DNA of 48,952 nt from Pseudoflavonifractor phocaeensis (GCF_016901955.1 NZ_JACJLC010000020.1:1-48952), one strand, 5' to 3'. Shown: positions 33,415 to 41,979, counted from the stretch's first letter. Numbers and translations: made by a program. The notes: a model not told the origin generated them from the sequence alone.

Positions 33415-33443
33415 TTGCCCTTTTCGCCAAAATCACATATAAT
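33415..33443 (+). promoter_or_regulatory. Sigma-A promoter of ymdB
   Basis: TTGCCC (33415-33420), a 17-base spacer and consensus TATAAT (33438-33443). ATG 33480 follows after an AGAGAGGAAG ribosome binding site. Confidence 0.75.
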
Positions 33444-33479
33444 GTTTGTATTGCGCCAACACAGAGAGGAAGACCTGAT

Positions 33480-34262
33480 ATGAAGCTGAACGTACTGGCC
33501 GTGGGAGATGTGGTAGGAGACGCCGGGCTGGACTGCCTGACCCGCCACCTCCGCAGCCTGAAAAAGCGGGTGGACGCCCACTTTACCGTGGTCAACGGGG
33601 AAAACGCCTCGGGGGTGGGCATCCTGCCCCGGCAGGCCCGGGAGATCTTTGACGCCGGGGCCGACGTGATCACCCTGGGCAACCACACCTGGAACCGCAT
33701 CCAGATCGCCGACTTTCTGGACAGCGACCGCTATACCCTCCGCCCCGCCAACTATACCAACCGGGTGCCCGGCCGGGGCTGGGGGGTGTACGACGGGCCA
33801 AAGGGCCTGCGCATCGGGGTGATGAATCTGATCGGCCGGTGTGAAATGGACAGCAATTTTGAAAATCCCTTTACCACCGCCGACCGGATCTTAAAGCGGA
33901 TGGAGGGCGTGGACGTGGTGCTGGCCGACTTCCACGCCGAGGCCACCAGCGAAAAGGGGGCCATGGGCTTTTACCTGGACGGCCGGGTCCAGGCCCTGTG
34001 GGGCACTCACACCCACGTGCCCACCGCCGACACCCGGATCCTGCCCAAGGGGCTGGGGTTCGTCACCGACCTGGGCATGACCGGCCCGGACCTCAGCGTG
34101 CTGGGCATCCGGCCGGAGCAGGCCATCAACCGCTTTTTGGGGGGGCTGCCCCGGCGGTTCGAGCAGGCCGACGGCCCCTGCCGCCTGGACGCTGTGCTCT
34201 TCGTCATCGACACCGACCAGGGCAGATGCGTGGAGGTGGCCCGGGTGGACATCCGGGACTAA
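33480..34262 (+). CDS. ymdB: YmdB-type metallophosphoesterase
   Basis: 260 residues, MKLNVLAVGDVVGDAGLDCL, then VNGENASGVGI, VITLGNHTWN and GTHTHVPTADTRILPKGLGFVTDLGMTG. This is the TIGR00282/YmdB phosphodiesterase family of metal-dependent enzymes, active on 2',3'-cyclic nucleotides and implicated in RNA turnover and developmental choice in Bacillus. Length agrees with the family. Upstream is its own promoter; downstream is a repeat element and then yhaO. Confidence 0.92.
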   Translation: MKLNVLAVGDVVGDAGLDCLTRHLRSLKKRVDAHFTVVNGENASGVGILPRQAREIFDAGADVITLGNHTWNRIQIADFLDSDRYTLRPANYTNRVPGRGWGVYDGPKGLRIGVMNLIGRCEMDSNFENPFTTADRILKRMEGVDVVLADFHAEATSEKGAMGFYLDGRVQALWGTHTHVPTADTRILPKGLGFVTDLGMTGPDLSVLGIRPEQAINRFLGGLPRRFEQADGPCRLDAVLFVIDTDQGRCVEVARVDIRD

Positions 34263-34293
34263 TCGCCGTCTTCCACAAATACGGGCCATCCGT

Positions 34294-34349
34294 TGACCTT
34301 CCCCCTGAGGGGGACGGTGGCATTTGCCCAGCAAACGCCGGATGAGGGG
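34294..34349 (-). repeat. CCTTCCCCCC-family intergenic repeat, copy c
   Basis: Inverted copy: TGACCTTCCCCC followed by GGGGGACGG, GCATTTGC/GCAAACG arms and GGATGAGGGG. The remaining bases up to 34432 hold no further feature. Confidence 0.75.
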
Positions 34350-34432
34350 AATGGACGGACAGCCGCTTTCGCAGGGCCTGCCGTTTCCCCACCGGTCAGA
34401 ACTCATGATCCCATTGGGAAAGGAAACGATTT

Positions 34433-35512
34433 ATGCTGAAATTGATCCACGGGGCGGACTTCCATCTGGACGCCCCCTTTGGGGCCCTGCCCCCGGACAA
34501 GGCCAGGCAGCGCCGGGCCGAGCAGCGGCAGCTGCTGACCCGGCTGGCCGACCTGGCGGAAGAGGAACAGGCCGACCTGGTGCTGCTGGCCGGCGACCTG
34601 CTGGATGGAGGGCAGACCTATCAGGAGACGGTGGAGCTGCTGGCCCGCACCCTGGGGGGGCTGGGGGTGCCGGTGTTCATCGCCCCCGGCAACCACGACT
34701 GCTATGACCCCCGCTCGGTGTACGCCGGGACCGCCTGGCCGGACAACGTCCACATTTTCACCTCGGTTGGGGTGGAGAGCGTGGCGCTGCCCCAGCTGGG
34801 CTGCGTAGTCCACGGGGCAGCCTTCACCACCCCCCAGGCCGACCGCTCCCCGCTGATGGGCTTTACCGCCCCCGCCGACGGGCTGCGCCACCTGATGGTC
34901 CTCCACGGGAACGTGGAGGGCAAGGGCCGCTACGGCCCCATCGACCGGGGAGACATCGCCGCCAGCGGCCTGGACTATCTGGCCCTGGGCCATATCCACA
35001 GCTATTCCGGCCTGCAAAAGGCGGGGGAGACCTGGTGGGCCTACCCCGGCTGCCCCGAGGGCCGGGGCTTTGACGAGACGGGAGACAAGGGCGTGCTGGT
35101 GGTTACCCTGGGGGAGCGGCGGGAGGATCTCACCGCCCGGTTCGTCCCTCTGGCGGGCCGCCGGTACGAGATCGTGGAGGTAGACGTCACCGGGGCGGAG
35201 AACGCCGCCGACGCCCTTCGGGACGCCCTGCCCGCCACACCGTCGGAGGACATCTGCCGCCTGGCTCTCACCGGCCAGCGGGATTTTGCCGCCCCCGACC
35301 TGAACGCCCTGGCCGCTCTGGCCCAGCCCTGGTATTTTTCCGTCTCCCTGCGGGACTACACCAGGGAACGCCGGGACCTGTGGGCCCGGGTGCGGGAGGA
35401 CAGCCTCACCGGCCTGCTGCTGCGCTCCCTGAAGGAGCGTGGCCCCGACCATGAGCTGGCCGCCCGGTTTGCCCTGGCGGCGCTGGAAAACGGGGAGGAT
35501 CCATATCCATGA
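34433..35512 (+). CDS. yhaO: SbcD-like DNA repair exonuclease (YhaO)
   Basis: 359 residues with calcineurin-type nuclease motifs: GADFHLDAPF (about 7-16), LAGDLLDGG, APGNHDCYDPR, VLHGN and ALGHIHSY. In Bacillus YhaO pairs with YhaN as an SbcD/Mre11-SbcC/Rad50-like complex. The C-terminal 100 residues are the capping and Rad50-binding part. Its end overlaps the start of the YhaN gene by 4 bp (ATGA), confirming the partner relation. Confidence 0.9.
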   Translation: MLKLIHGADFHLDAPFGALPPDKARQRRAEQRQLLTRLADLAEEEQADLVLLAGDLLDGGQTYQETVELLARTLGGLGVPVFIAPGNHDCYDPRSVYAGTAWPDNVHIFTSVGVESVALPQLGCVVHGAAFTTPQADRSPLMGFTAPADGLRHLMVLHGNVEGKGRYGPIDRGDIAASGLDYLALGHIHSYSGLQKAGETWWAYPGCPEGRGFDETGDKGVLVVTLGERREDLTARFVPLAGRRYEIVEVDVTGAENAADALRDALPATPSEDICRLALTGQRDFAAPDLNALAALAQPWYFSVSLRDYTRERRDLWARVREDSLTGLLLRSLKERGPDHELAARFALAALENGEDPYP

Positions 35513-37713
35513 TCATCAAAGCCATGAAAGCCACCTTCGGAGGCCTGGACCACCGGGAGCTCACCCTGAAGGAGGGTCTGAACATCATCCAGGCTCCCAA
35601 CGAGGGGGGCAAGTCCACCTGGGCCGCCTTCCTGCGGGCCATGCTCTACGGCATCAACACCAAGGAGCGGGACAAGCAGAACTACATCGCTGAGAAAAAC
35701 CGCTACCAACCCTGGTCCGGCGCCCCCATGGAGGGTGTGGTAGAGCTGGAGTGGAAGGGTCAGGCCATTACCCTCCGCCGGGGGCCCAAAGGAAACACCC
35801 CCTTCGGCAAATTTGAGGCGGTGTACACCGGCACAGAAGAGCCGGTGCCCGGCCTGACGGGGGACACGGTGGGGGAGGCCCTCACCGGCGTGCCCCGGGA
35901 GGTCTTTGAGCGCTCCGCCTTTGTGGGACAGGGCGGGGCCGCCATTGACGGCGCCCCCGCCCTGGAGGCCCGCATCGCCGCCCTGGCCTCCAGCGGGGAA
36001 GAGGACGTGTCCTACTCCCAGGTGGAGCGGCGGCTGCGGGACTGGCTCAACCGCCGCAAGCACAACAAGACCGGCCTGATCCCCCGCCTGGAGGGAGAAC
36101 TGAACCAACTGGAGGAGCTGGAGGCCCGCCACGCCAAGGCCTTCCGGCTGGCCCAGGAGGCCAAGCGGGAGGTGGACAAGCTCCAGGAGGAACAGAAGCT
36201 GCTGGAGGCCGAACGGGACGCCCACCTGGCCCGGGCCATGGAGGCCCGCCGGAGGCGGTGGGAGGAGGGCCAGGCAGCCCTGGCCCAGGCCAGGGACCAG
36301 GTGGAGACCCTGGAGGCCGAGCTCAACCGGTACGGGGCCCCGCCGGACAAGGAAGTGCTCCAGCAGGCCCAGGGGGAGCTGAACCAGCTCAACGCCCTCC
36401 ACACCAGCCGGAAGGGGGCTGAGGCCCGGCTGGAGGAGGCCAGCGCCGCCGCCCGGCAGGCCGCCGCCAAAGCGGAGGACCCTCTGTTCCCCGGTATGAC
36501 CCCCGACCAGGCCTGGGAGCAGGCCAGTGACGACGCCCAGGCGGCGGGGGAGGCCCCCCGCTGCGGCGGACTGTATGCGGTGGGGGCGGCCGCCCTGGCC
36601 CTGGCCGCCGGCTCGCTGGTCTTGTCCTTTACAGAGGTGCTGCCCGCCCCCTGGATGGGGGGCGTGGCCTGCGGCGTGCTGGTGGGGATCGGCGTGTGTC
36701 TGTTCGTGGCCGCCGCTTTCCGGAAAAAGCGGGCAGCCTCCGCCGGAGCCCAGGTGCTGGAACGCTATGGGGCCCAGACCCCCCAGGACATCCTGGCCCG
36801 GGCTAACGCCTACCGGGAGGCCCAGGTGGTGGCCGACCAGGCCGCCCGGCAGAAGGAGAGCGCCCAGGCCGACCTGGACGCCCTCATCGCCCGGGACGAG
36901 GCCACCCGCAAGGCCCTGCTGGAGCTGGTGCGCCCCTTTGCCCCCACGGTGAAGGACACCTTTGGGGTGTCCGCCGCCCTCTCCCGGGCCCTGAGCCTGG
37001 AGGAGCGGCTGGCCACCGCCCGGGTGAAGCTGGAGGGGGCCCGTCAGCTGGCCGACAGCCTGCCCGCCCCTCAGGAGGGACTTGCCGACCCCGGGGTGGA
37101 ACCCCGGTACGATCCCGCCGAGACCGCCCGCCGGCTGGAGGCGGGGGCGGCGGAGCTCTCCCGGCTGCGCAGCGGCCTGGCCATGGCCCTGGGGGAGCTG
37201 AAGACCATGGGAGACCCCGCCGAGCTGGAGAGCCGCCGGGAGGCCCTCACTGAGGAGCTCTCCCGCCGCCGGGCGGAGCACGCCGCCCTGGAACAGGCTC
37301 TGGCCGCCCTGGAAACCGCTCACGCCGGACTCCAGGCCCGATTCTCCCCCTCTCTCAACCAGCGGGCCGGGGAGCTGCTGGCCAAACTCACCGGCGGGAA
37401 GTACGACGCTGTCTCCCTCACCCGGCAGTTTGAGGCCCTTGCGGAGGAGGCCGGCGGTCTCCAGCCCCGGCGGGCCCTGGCCCTGTCCCAGGGGACGGCG
37501 GATCAGCTCTACCTGGCGGTACGGCTGGCAGTGTGCCAGCTGGTGCTGCCGTCGGAGGAGCCCTGCCCCCTGGTACTGGACGACGCCCTGGCCAACTTTG
37601 ATGACAGCCGCATGGCCCTGGCCCTGGAGGCCCTGGCGGAGCTGGGGAAAGAACGGCAGATCCTGCTGTTCACCTGCCACAGCCGGGAAGCTGCCTGGTT
37701 GGCGGCACAGTAG
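35509..37713 (+). CDS. yhaN: SbcC/Rad50-like AAA ATPase (YhaN)
   Basis: 734 residues. Walker A is APNEGGKSTWA (about residue 30). A long coiled coil occupies about 190-340. A hydrophobic pair of helices (LYAVGAAALALAAGSLVLSF and GGVACGVLVGIGVCLFVAAAF) sits at about 355-405, a second coil follows, then signature LSQGTADQLYLAVRLAV and Walker B CPLVLDDALANFDDSR. This is the YhaN layout: an SMC-like ATPase with membrane segments at the tip in place of the zinc hook. With YhaO it should form a membrane-associated DNA end-processing complex. Confidence 0.9.
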   Translation: MIIKAMKATFGGLDHRELTLKEGLNIIQAPNEGGKSTWAAFLRAMLYGINTKERDKQNYIAEKNRYQPWSGAPMEGVVELEWKGQAITLRRGPKGNTPFGKFEAVYTGTEEPVPGLTGDTVGEALTGVPREVFERSAFVGQGGAAIDGAPALEARIAALASSGEEDVSYSQVERRLRDWLNRRKHNKTGLIPRLEGELNQLEELEARHAKAFRLAQEAKREVDKLQEEQKLLEAERDAHLARAMEARRRRWEEGQAALAQARDQVETLEAELNRYGAPPDKEVLQQAQGELNQLNALHTSRKGAEARLEEASAAARQAAAKAEDPLFPGMTPDQAWEQASDDAQAAGEAPRCGGLYAVGAAALALAAGSLVLSFTEVLPAPWMGGVACGVLVGIGVCLFVAAAFRKKRAASAGAQVLERYGAQTPQDILARANAYREAQVVADQAARQKESAQADLDALIARDEATRKALLELVRPFAPTVKDTFGVSAALSRALSLEERLATARVKLEGARQLADSLPAPQEGLADPGVEPRYDPAETARRLEAGAAELSRLRSGLAMALGELKTMGDPAELESRREALTEELSRRRAEHAALEQALAALETAHAGLQARFSPSLNQRAGELLAKLTGGKYDAVSLTRQFEALAEEAGGLQPRRALALSQGTADQLYLAVRLAVCQLVLPSEEPCPLVLDDALANFDDSRMALALEALAELGKERQILLFTCHSREAAWLAAQ

Positions 37714-37714
37714 C

Positions 37715-37743
37715 TTGCATTTTTCCACCAAGCGGGGTATAAT
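37715..37743 (+). promoter_or_regulatory. Sigma-A promoter of lepB
   Basis: TTGCAT (37715-37720), a 17-base spacer and TATAAT (37738-37743), directly after the yhaN stop. Confidence 0.8.
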
Positions 37744-37776
37744 GTTTGCTATTCCAACGGTATGGAGTTGATCATA

Positions 37777-38355
37777 TTGGCAAAGGAACAGGAACTGTCC
37801 GGGCGGGACGCCCTGAAGGTAGACCTGTATTTCTGGCTACAGGCTCTGGTGATGGTGCTGGTGGCCCTGATCCTTATTTTCACCTTTATCGGCCGCATCA
37901 TCGGTGTGGACGGCTCTTCCATGTACCCCACCCTCCACCACGGGGATATGCTGCTCCTCCAGAGTATCGGCTACACCCCCAAGCAGGGGGATGTGGTGGT
38001 GCTCACCAAGGAGTTTGACGCCGCCGACGGCCCCATCGTCAAGCGGGTCATCGCCGTGGGAGGGCAGCACGTGGACATCGACTACGCCGCCGGCACCGTG
38101 TCGGTGGACGGCCAGGTGCTGAATGAGCCCTACATCAATGAGGCCATGCGGGAGCCCTACTACGAGAACCTGACCTCAGTGGACGTGCCCGAAGGGTCCA
38201 TCTTCGTCATGGGAGACAACCGCAACAATTCCTCCGACAGCCGGGACGTGACTCTGGGCACGGTGGACGAACGGTATGTGCTGGGCCGGGCCCTATGGGT
38301 CATCCTGCCTTTTCAGGATTTTGGAGGCATTACCCACGGCGTGACCACGAATTGA
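37777..38355 (+). CDS. lepB: Signal peptidase I
   Basis: 192 residues. One N-terminal transmembrane helix (LQALVMVLVALILIFTFIG) is followed by the catalytic Ser48 in GSSMYPTL and Lys89 in IVKRVIAVGG, then MGDNRNNSSDSRD. It removes signal peptides on the outer face of the membrane. I chose TTG 37777: GGAG lies 9 bases upstream, and the ATG at 37762 would leave only about 12 leader bases after the promoter and no ribosome binding site. The alternative start adds five residues and changes nothing in the domain. Confidence 0.92.
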   Translation: MAKEQELSGRDALKVDLYFWLQALVMVLVALILIFTFIGRIIGVDGSSMYPTLHHGDMLLLQSIGYTPKQGDVVVLTKEFDAADGPIVKRVIAVGGQHVDIDYAAGTVSVDGQVLNEPYINEAMREPYYENLTSVDVPEGSIFVMGDNRNNSSDSRDVTLGTVDERYVLGRALWVILPFQDFGGITHGVTTN

Positions 38356-38398
38356 CAAAAGAAAAAACCTGCCGCTTACGGCAGGTTTTTTCTTTTGT
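38355..38398. terminator. Bidirectional terminator after lepB
   Basis: AAAAAACCTGCCG and CGGCAGGTTTTTT form a stem with a 4-base loop. A and T tracts on both sides allow use by lepB and by the converging rlmA operon. Confidence 0.9.
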
Positions 38399-38422
38399 CC
38401 TTGTAAGCGAAACAAAGGAGCT

Positions 38423-39247
38423 TTACCCGTTCCGCCGGAACACATGGACCCGAAAGGAGGCCCGGACGGTAAGGGTGTCCAGCTTTGCCAGCCGCTCAGC
38501 TCCTTCCCTGGGGGTCTTCCAGAAGTAGGGGGTCATACGGAACAGGTCAGCCAGGGCCCGGCCCTCCACGTCGATGTCCCGCTCCACCTTCACGATATCC
38601 AGATAGGTAAACCCCTGATAGGGGATGGCCTCCTCCGGGTTGCGATAGGGCTTGTCGTACAGCACTTCCTTCAGCTCCCACAGGTGGTCAGGGGCGGGCA
38701 CCACGTAGAGAAACACCCCGCCGGGAGCCAGCACCCGGTAAAACTCCTCCGCCGCCAGGGGGGAAAAGCAATTGAGCAGCAGGTTTGCCCTGCCGTCGGC
38801 CACCGGCAGGCGGTAGGCAGAGGCCACGGCAAACTCCACCTGACGGGTGCGCTTGGCCGCCCAGCGCAGGCAGAATTTGGAGATATCCACCCCCGCCATG
38901 GTCGCCCGCCGGCCGGCGGCGGACAGGGCCTCATGGAGCCCGGCGGTATAGTATCCCTCGCCGCAGCCCGAGTCCACCACCGCCGGGTCCTCCCCGGTAT
39001 GGGCCAGGGCCAGCTCCTCCAGAGCGGCCCGCAGGTGACTGTAATATCCTCCGGACAAAAACCGGCTGCGGGCGGCGGCCATCTCCTTGTCATCTCCCGG
39101 GGCTTTGGAGTGCTTACGGTTGGCGGGGAGGAGATGGACATACCCCTCCTTGGCAATGTCAAAGCTGTGCCGGTTGGGGCAGGTATAGGCCTCCTCCCCC
39201 CGGGTCAGGGGAGAAGCGCAGACGGGACAGCGAAACAGGCTCACCAT
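38423..39247 (-). CDS. rlmA: 23S rRNA (guanine-N1)-methyltransferase, RlmA family
   Basis: 274 residues. The N-terminal zinc-binding part has FRCPVCASPL...YTCPNRHSFD, then the RKHSKAPGDDKEMAAARSRFL stretch typical of RlmA. The SAM motif is VVDSGCGEGYYT. RlmA enzymes methylate G745 or G748 of 23S rRNA, the second giving tylosin tolerance; which one cannot be read. ATG 39247 is chosen (AGGAG 8 bases upstream). It is the last gene of the VanS-like kinase operon. Confidence 0.9.
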   Translation of the reverse strand: MVSLFRCPVCASPLTRGEEAYTCPNRHSFDIAKEGYVHLLPANRKHSKAPGDDKEMAAARSRFLSGGYYSHLRAALEELALAHTGEDPAVVDSGCGEGYYTAGLHEALSAAGRRATMAGVDISKFCLRWAAKRTRQVEFAVASAYRLPVADGRANLLLNCFSPLAAEEFYRVLAPGGVFLYVVPAPDHLWELKEVLYDKPYRNPEEAIPYQGFTYLDIVKVERDIDVEGRALADLFRMTPYFWKTPREGAERLAKLDTLTVRASFRVHVFRRNG

Positions 39248-39274
39248 TAGATGCACTCCTTTTGTAAATTAGGC

Positions 39275-39979
39275 TCAGAAGAGCCAGAACAGCCGCTCCC
39301 GGGACAGGGTCATGCCCGCCTTGCGCTGGAGGGCTAAAGAGGGGCCGTTATCGGTAAAGACCTGGCCATAGGGGTATTTCCCCTCCTCCAGAGCCAGAGC
39401 CACGATTCCCCGAAGCAGGGCCTCTCCCACGCCCTGGCGGCGGTAGGGGGGCAGCACCTCCAGCATACCAATGGAGCCCTCCACATGAAAGCTGACAAAC
39501 CCAGCGGGCTCTCCCGCCACAAAGGCTCCCAGCATCCCCCGGTCAGCAGCCTCCTCCATATAGGGCAGTCCGCCGAAAGAGTGACTGTAGTGCGCCTCCG
39601 CCCAGGGAGCCCAGGACCGGTCCAGCCGCCGCAGCTCCCCACCAAAGGGGAGGGGAGAGGGAGGCTTCTCCTCCAGCCAGGCCGACTGATAGCAGATCTG
39701 CTGGTTGTGAAAGCCGAAATGGACGGCCAGCCTGTCCTTATACCACATCTGATGGCCCGTGAGGATGGTACACCCCTCCATCCGGGGGAGCATCTCCTCC
39801 AGGGCGGCGGGAGTGTGGGCGTCCACGAACCATACCTCGCTGGGCGGGTCGTACAGCAGCACCCCGCCGGCCCCCGCCCACACCACCTGGGCGGTGCCCC
39901 GGCGCAGGACCTCCAGCATGTCCAGATAGAGCAGTCGATTCCCGTTGAGCCGGGCCAGAACGGTCTCTCTCAGGTTCAT
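39275..39979 (-). CDS. GNAT family N-acetyltransferase
   Basis: 234 residues. The first 105 residues form an extra N-terminal domain; the GNAT core follows (GAFVAGEPAGFVSFHVEGSIGMLEVLPPYRRQGVGEALLRGIVALAL, with the acetyl-CoA loop RRQGVGEA), then QVFTDNGPSLALQRKAGMTLSRERLFWLF. The substrate is unknown. Its ATG overlaps the histidine kinase stop (ATGA), so the two are translated together. Confidence 0.88.
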   Translation of the reverse strand: MNLRETVLARLNGNRLLYLDMLEVLRRGTAQVVWAGAGGVLLYDPPSEVWFVDAHTPAALEEMLPRMEGCTILTGHQMWYKDRLAVHFGFHNQQICYQSAWLEEKPPSPLPFGGELRRLDRSWAPWAEAHYSHSFGGLPYMEEAADRGMLGAFVAGEPAGFVSFHVEGSIGMLEVLPPYRRQGVGEALLRGIVALALEEGKYPYGQVFTDNGPSLALQRKAGMTLSRERLFWLF

Positions 39980-41115
39980 TTTCGTCCCCCCTTGTACAGG
40001 GGCAGGTCAATGATGAAGCTGGTAAGCTGGCCGTTGCTCTCGCACCGGATGGCCCCTCCGTGTCGCTCCACGATCTCCTTGGCAATGGCCAGGCCCAGCC
40101 CCGCCCCGCCGGTGCTGGAGGAGCGGGCGGCGTCCAGCCGGTAGAATTTCTCAAAGATGTGGGCCAGCTCCCCCTCGGGGATCTCCAGGCCCTGGTCCCG
40201 GATGGTGATCTCGGCCTGACTGCCCACCGCCCGGGCCACCACGTCCACCTGGCCCCCGGGGATGGAGTAGCTGACGGCGTTGCGCAGCACGTTGTCAAAG
40301 ACCCGGGCCAGCTTGTCCGGGTCCCCCCGGACCACCAGGTGGGGCTGGATGTCAGGGGCGCACACCAGGTTCTTATCGGTAAACTGGGGATAAAATTCAT
40401 CGGCCAGCTGCTCCAGCAGCACGGAGAGCTGAATGGGCACCTTTTCCTCCAGGCCTCCGTCCAGGTCCATTTTGGTGATGTCGAAAAACTCCCCCAGCAG
40501 CTCCTCCAGCCGGAGGGCCTTGTCCAGGGCGATGCCGGTAAACTTGGCCCGGCGCTCCGGGTCCAGCTCCGCCCCGTCGTTGAGCAGGGTGAGATAGCCC
40601 ACCACCGAGGTGAGGGGGGTTTTCAGGTCGTGGGCCAGAAAGGCCACCAGATCCCCCCGGCGCTGCTCCAGCTCCCTGGCCGACCGCTCCCGGGCGGCCA
40701 GCTGGGCCCGGATCACGTTCAGGTCGTTCTGGATGGGGGCCAGCTCCCGGGAGAGGGCCACCGGCTCCTGGCTGGACTCCATCACCCGGCGGGTGGCCGA
40801 GCGCACCTCCTCCAGCCAACGGGTGAACCGGCCCATGGCCAGATAAAAGGCCACCAGCATGAGCACCATGACGCACAGGGTGAGAATCTCCTGCTTGTTG
40901 TCCCGGATGGCAGTCTGGTACAGGCTGGCGGCAGCCTCCGGGCTCTGGCCGAAGAGGGTCTGGGCCGCCCACAGGAAGAACCGGGCGAAGGGGTCCTGGA
41001 GCACCCCGTCCACCACCACCTCCAGCAAAAACATTCCCACCGCCCCGGCGACGATGGTGCCCGCCACCACCAGCAGCAGCATTTTCAGTTTCAGGCGGGT
41101 ATATTTCCCCTTCAT
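39976..41115 (-). CDS. VanS-like sensor histidine kinase
   Basis: 379 residues. Two transmembrane helices (LKMLLLVVAGTIVAGAVGMFLLEVVV and LTLCVMVLMLVAFYLAM) enclose a short extracellular loop of about 45 residues. A HAMP-like linker precedes the dimerisation helix with His162 in FLAHDLKTPLTSVVGYLTLL. The ATPase has the N box NVLRNAVSYS, G1 IRDQGLEIP and G2 GGAGLGLAIAKEIV. HDLKTPLTSVVGYL and the following segment resemble VanS of the vancomycin systems. It is divergent from the VanR-like gene and leads an operon with GNAT and RlmA. Confidence 0.88.
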   Translation of the reverse strand: MKGKYTRLKLKMLLLVVAGTIVAGAVGMFLLEVVVDGVLQDPFARFFLWAAQTLFGQSPEAAASLYQTAIRDNKQEILTLCVMVLMLVAFYLAMGRFTRWLEEVRSATRRVMESSQEPVALSRELAPIQNDLNVIRAQLAARERSARELEQRRGDLVAFLAHDLKTPLTSVVGYLTLLNDGAELDPERRAKFTGIALDKALRLEELLGEFFDITKMDLDGGLEEKVPIQLSVLLEQLADEFYPQFTDKNLVCAPDIQPHLVVRGDPDKLARVFDNVLRNAVSYSIPGGQVDVVARAVGSQAEITIRDQGLEIPEGELAHIFEKFYRLDAARSSSTGGAGLGLAIAKEIVERHGGAIRCESNGQLTSFIIDLPLYKGGRK

Positions 41116-41153
41116 AGGCCCTCCTTTTCGGCTACCGGCCGGCGGTTTTCCCC

Positions 41154-41182
41154 ATTGTACCACCGGATTGTGGAAAAGTCAT
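41154..41182 (-). promoter_or_regulatory. Weak leftward promoter candidate of the kinase operon
   Basis: Read leftward, ATGACT (complement of 41177-41182), a 17-base spacer and TACAAT (complement of 41154-41159). The -35 is poor, which would fit an activated promoter. Confidence 0.4.
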
Positions 41183-41202
41183 CCCGGAGATGTGGCTCAA
41201 CT

Positions 41203-41224
41203 ATTATGTTTTTATTACGTTTTC
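41203..41224. promoter_or_regulatory. Tandem 11-bp AT-rich repeat, candidate VanR-like binding site
   Basis: ATTATGTTTTT and ATTACGTTTCC follow each other with one helical-turn spacing, in an otherwise GC-rich divergent promoter region. They lie just upstream of the vanR-like -35, where OmpR-type activators bind. Confidence 0.4.
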
Positions 41225-41233
41225 CCCCGTCCC

Positions 41234-41263
41234 TTGACGGGAGAGGGCCCGGCCCGGTATAAT
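41234..41263 (+). promoter_or_regulatory. Promoter of the VanR-like gene
   Basis: TTGACG (41234-41239), an 18-base spacer and TATAAT (41258-41263); AAAGGAGGG precedes GTG 41287. Confidence 0.75.
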
Positions 41264-41286
41264 CTGAGCCGAAAGGAGGGAGCGCC

Positions 41287-41979
41287 GTGGACGCCAGGAT
41301 CTTAGTGGTGGACGACGAGCCCGAGATCGCCGATCTGGTGGAGGTCTATCTGCAAAGCGAGGGGTGCACCGTCTATAAGTGCAACAGCGGCAGCGAGGCT
41401 CTGGGCGTGGTAAAGAGCAAGCCGGTGGATCTGGCCATTTTAGACGTGATGCTCCCCGATATCAGCGGCTTTACCCTCTGTGGGGAGATCCGCCGGGAGC
41501 ACCATTTTCCCGTACTCATGCTCACCGCAAAAACGGGGGATATGGACAAGATCACCGGCCTGACCATCGGGGCGGACGACTATATTACCAAGCCCTTCAA
41601 CCCCCTGGAGCTGATGGCCCGGGTGAAGGCCCAGCTGCGGCGGTACACCCGGTACAACGAGGCCGACAAGGGGGAGAGCCGGGACATCCTGGATTTCAAC
41701 GGCCTGGTCATCAACCGCTCCACCCATGAGTGCACCCTGTATGACAAGGAGCTCAACCTCACCCCCATCGAATTCGACATCCTGTGGATGCTCTCGGAAA
41801 ACCGGGGCCAGGTCATCTCCGCCGAGCGGCTGTTTGAGACGGTGTGGGGGGAGAAATATCTGGACCGGAACAACACCGTCATGGTCCACATCCGCCGACT
41901 GCGGGAGAAAATGGGGGAACCCTCCCGGAATCCCCGGTTTATCAAGACCGTGTGGGGCGTGGGCTACAAGATCGAATAA
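41287..41979 (+). CDS. VanR-like OmpR-family response regulator
   Basis: 230 residues from GTG 41287. The receiver has DDEPEIADLVEVYL, phospho-acceptor Asp53 in LAILDVMLPDISG, and MLTAKTGDMDKITGLTIGADDYITKPFNPLELMARVKAQLRRY, very close to VanR of VanA-type clusters. The C-terminal winged helix ends IKTVWGVGYKIE as in VanR. No D-Ala-D-Lac ligase, VanH or VanX gene is in the window, so this pair alone does not mean glycopeptide resistance. Confidence 0.92.
   Translation: MDARILVVDDEPEIADLVEVYLQSEGCTVYKCNSGSEALGVVKSKPVDLAILDVMLPDISGFTLCGEIRREHHFPVLMLTAKTGDMDKITGLTIGADDYITKPFNPLELMARVKAQLRRYTRYNEADKGESRDILDFNGLVINRSTHECTLYDKELNLTPIEFDILWMLSENRGQVISAERLFETVWGEKYLDRNNTVMVHIRRLREKMGEPSRNPRFIKTVWGVGYKIE

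Noticed and set aside
35356-37731. 791-residue leftward frame over yhaN
   Set aside because: Shadow of the GC-rich yhaN coding strand, with low-complexity Gly/Gln/Leu composition and no family motif.
41287-41979. Vancomycin resistance operon
   Set aside because: Only a VanR-like regulator and a VanS-like kinase are present; no VanH, ligase or VanX gene is in the window.
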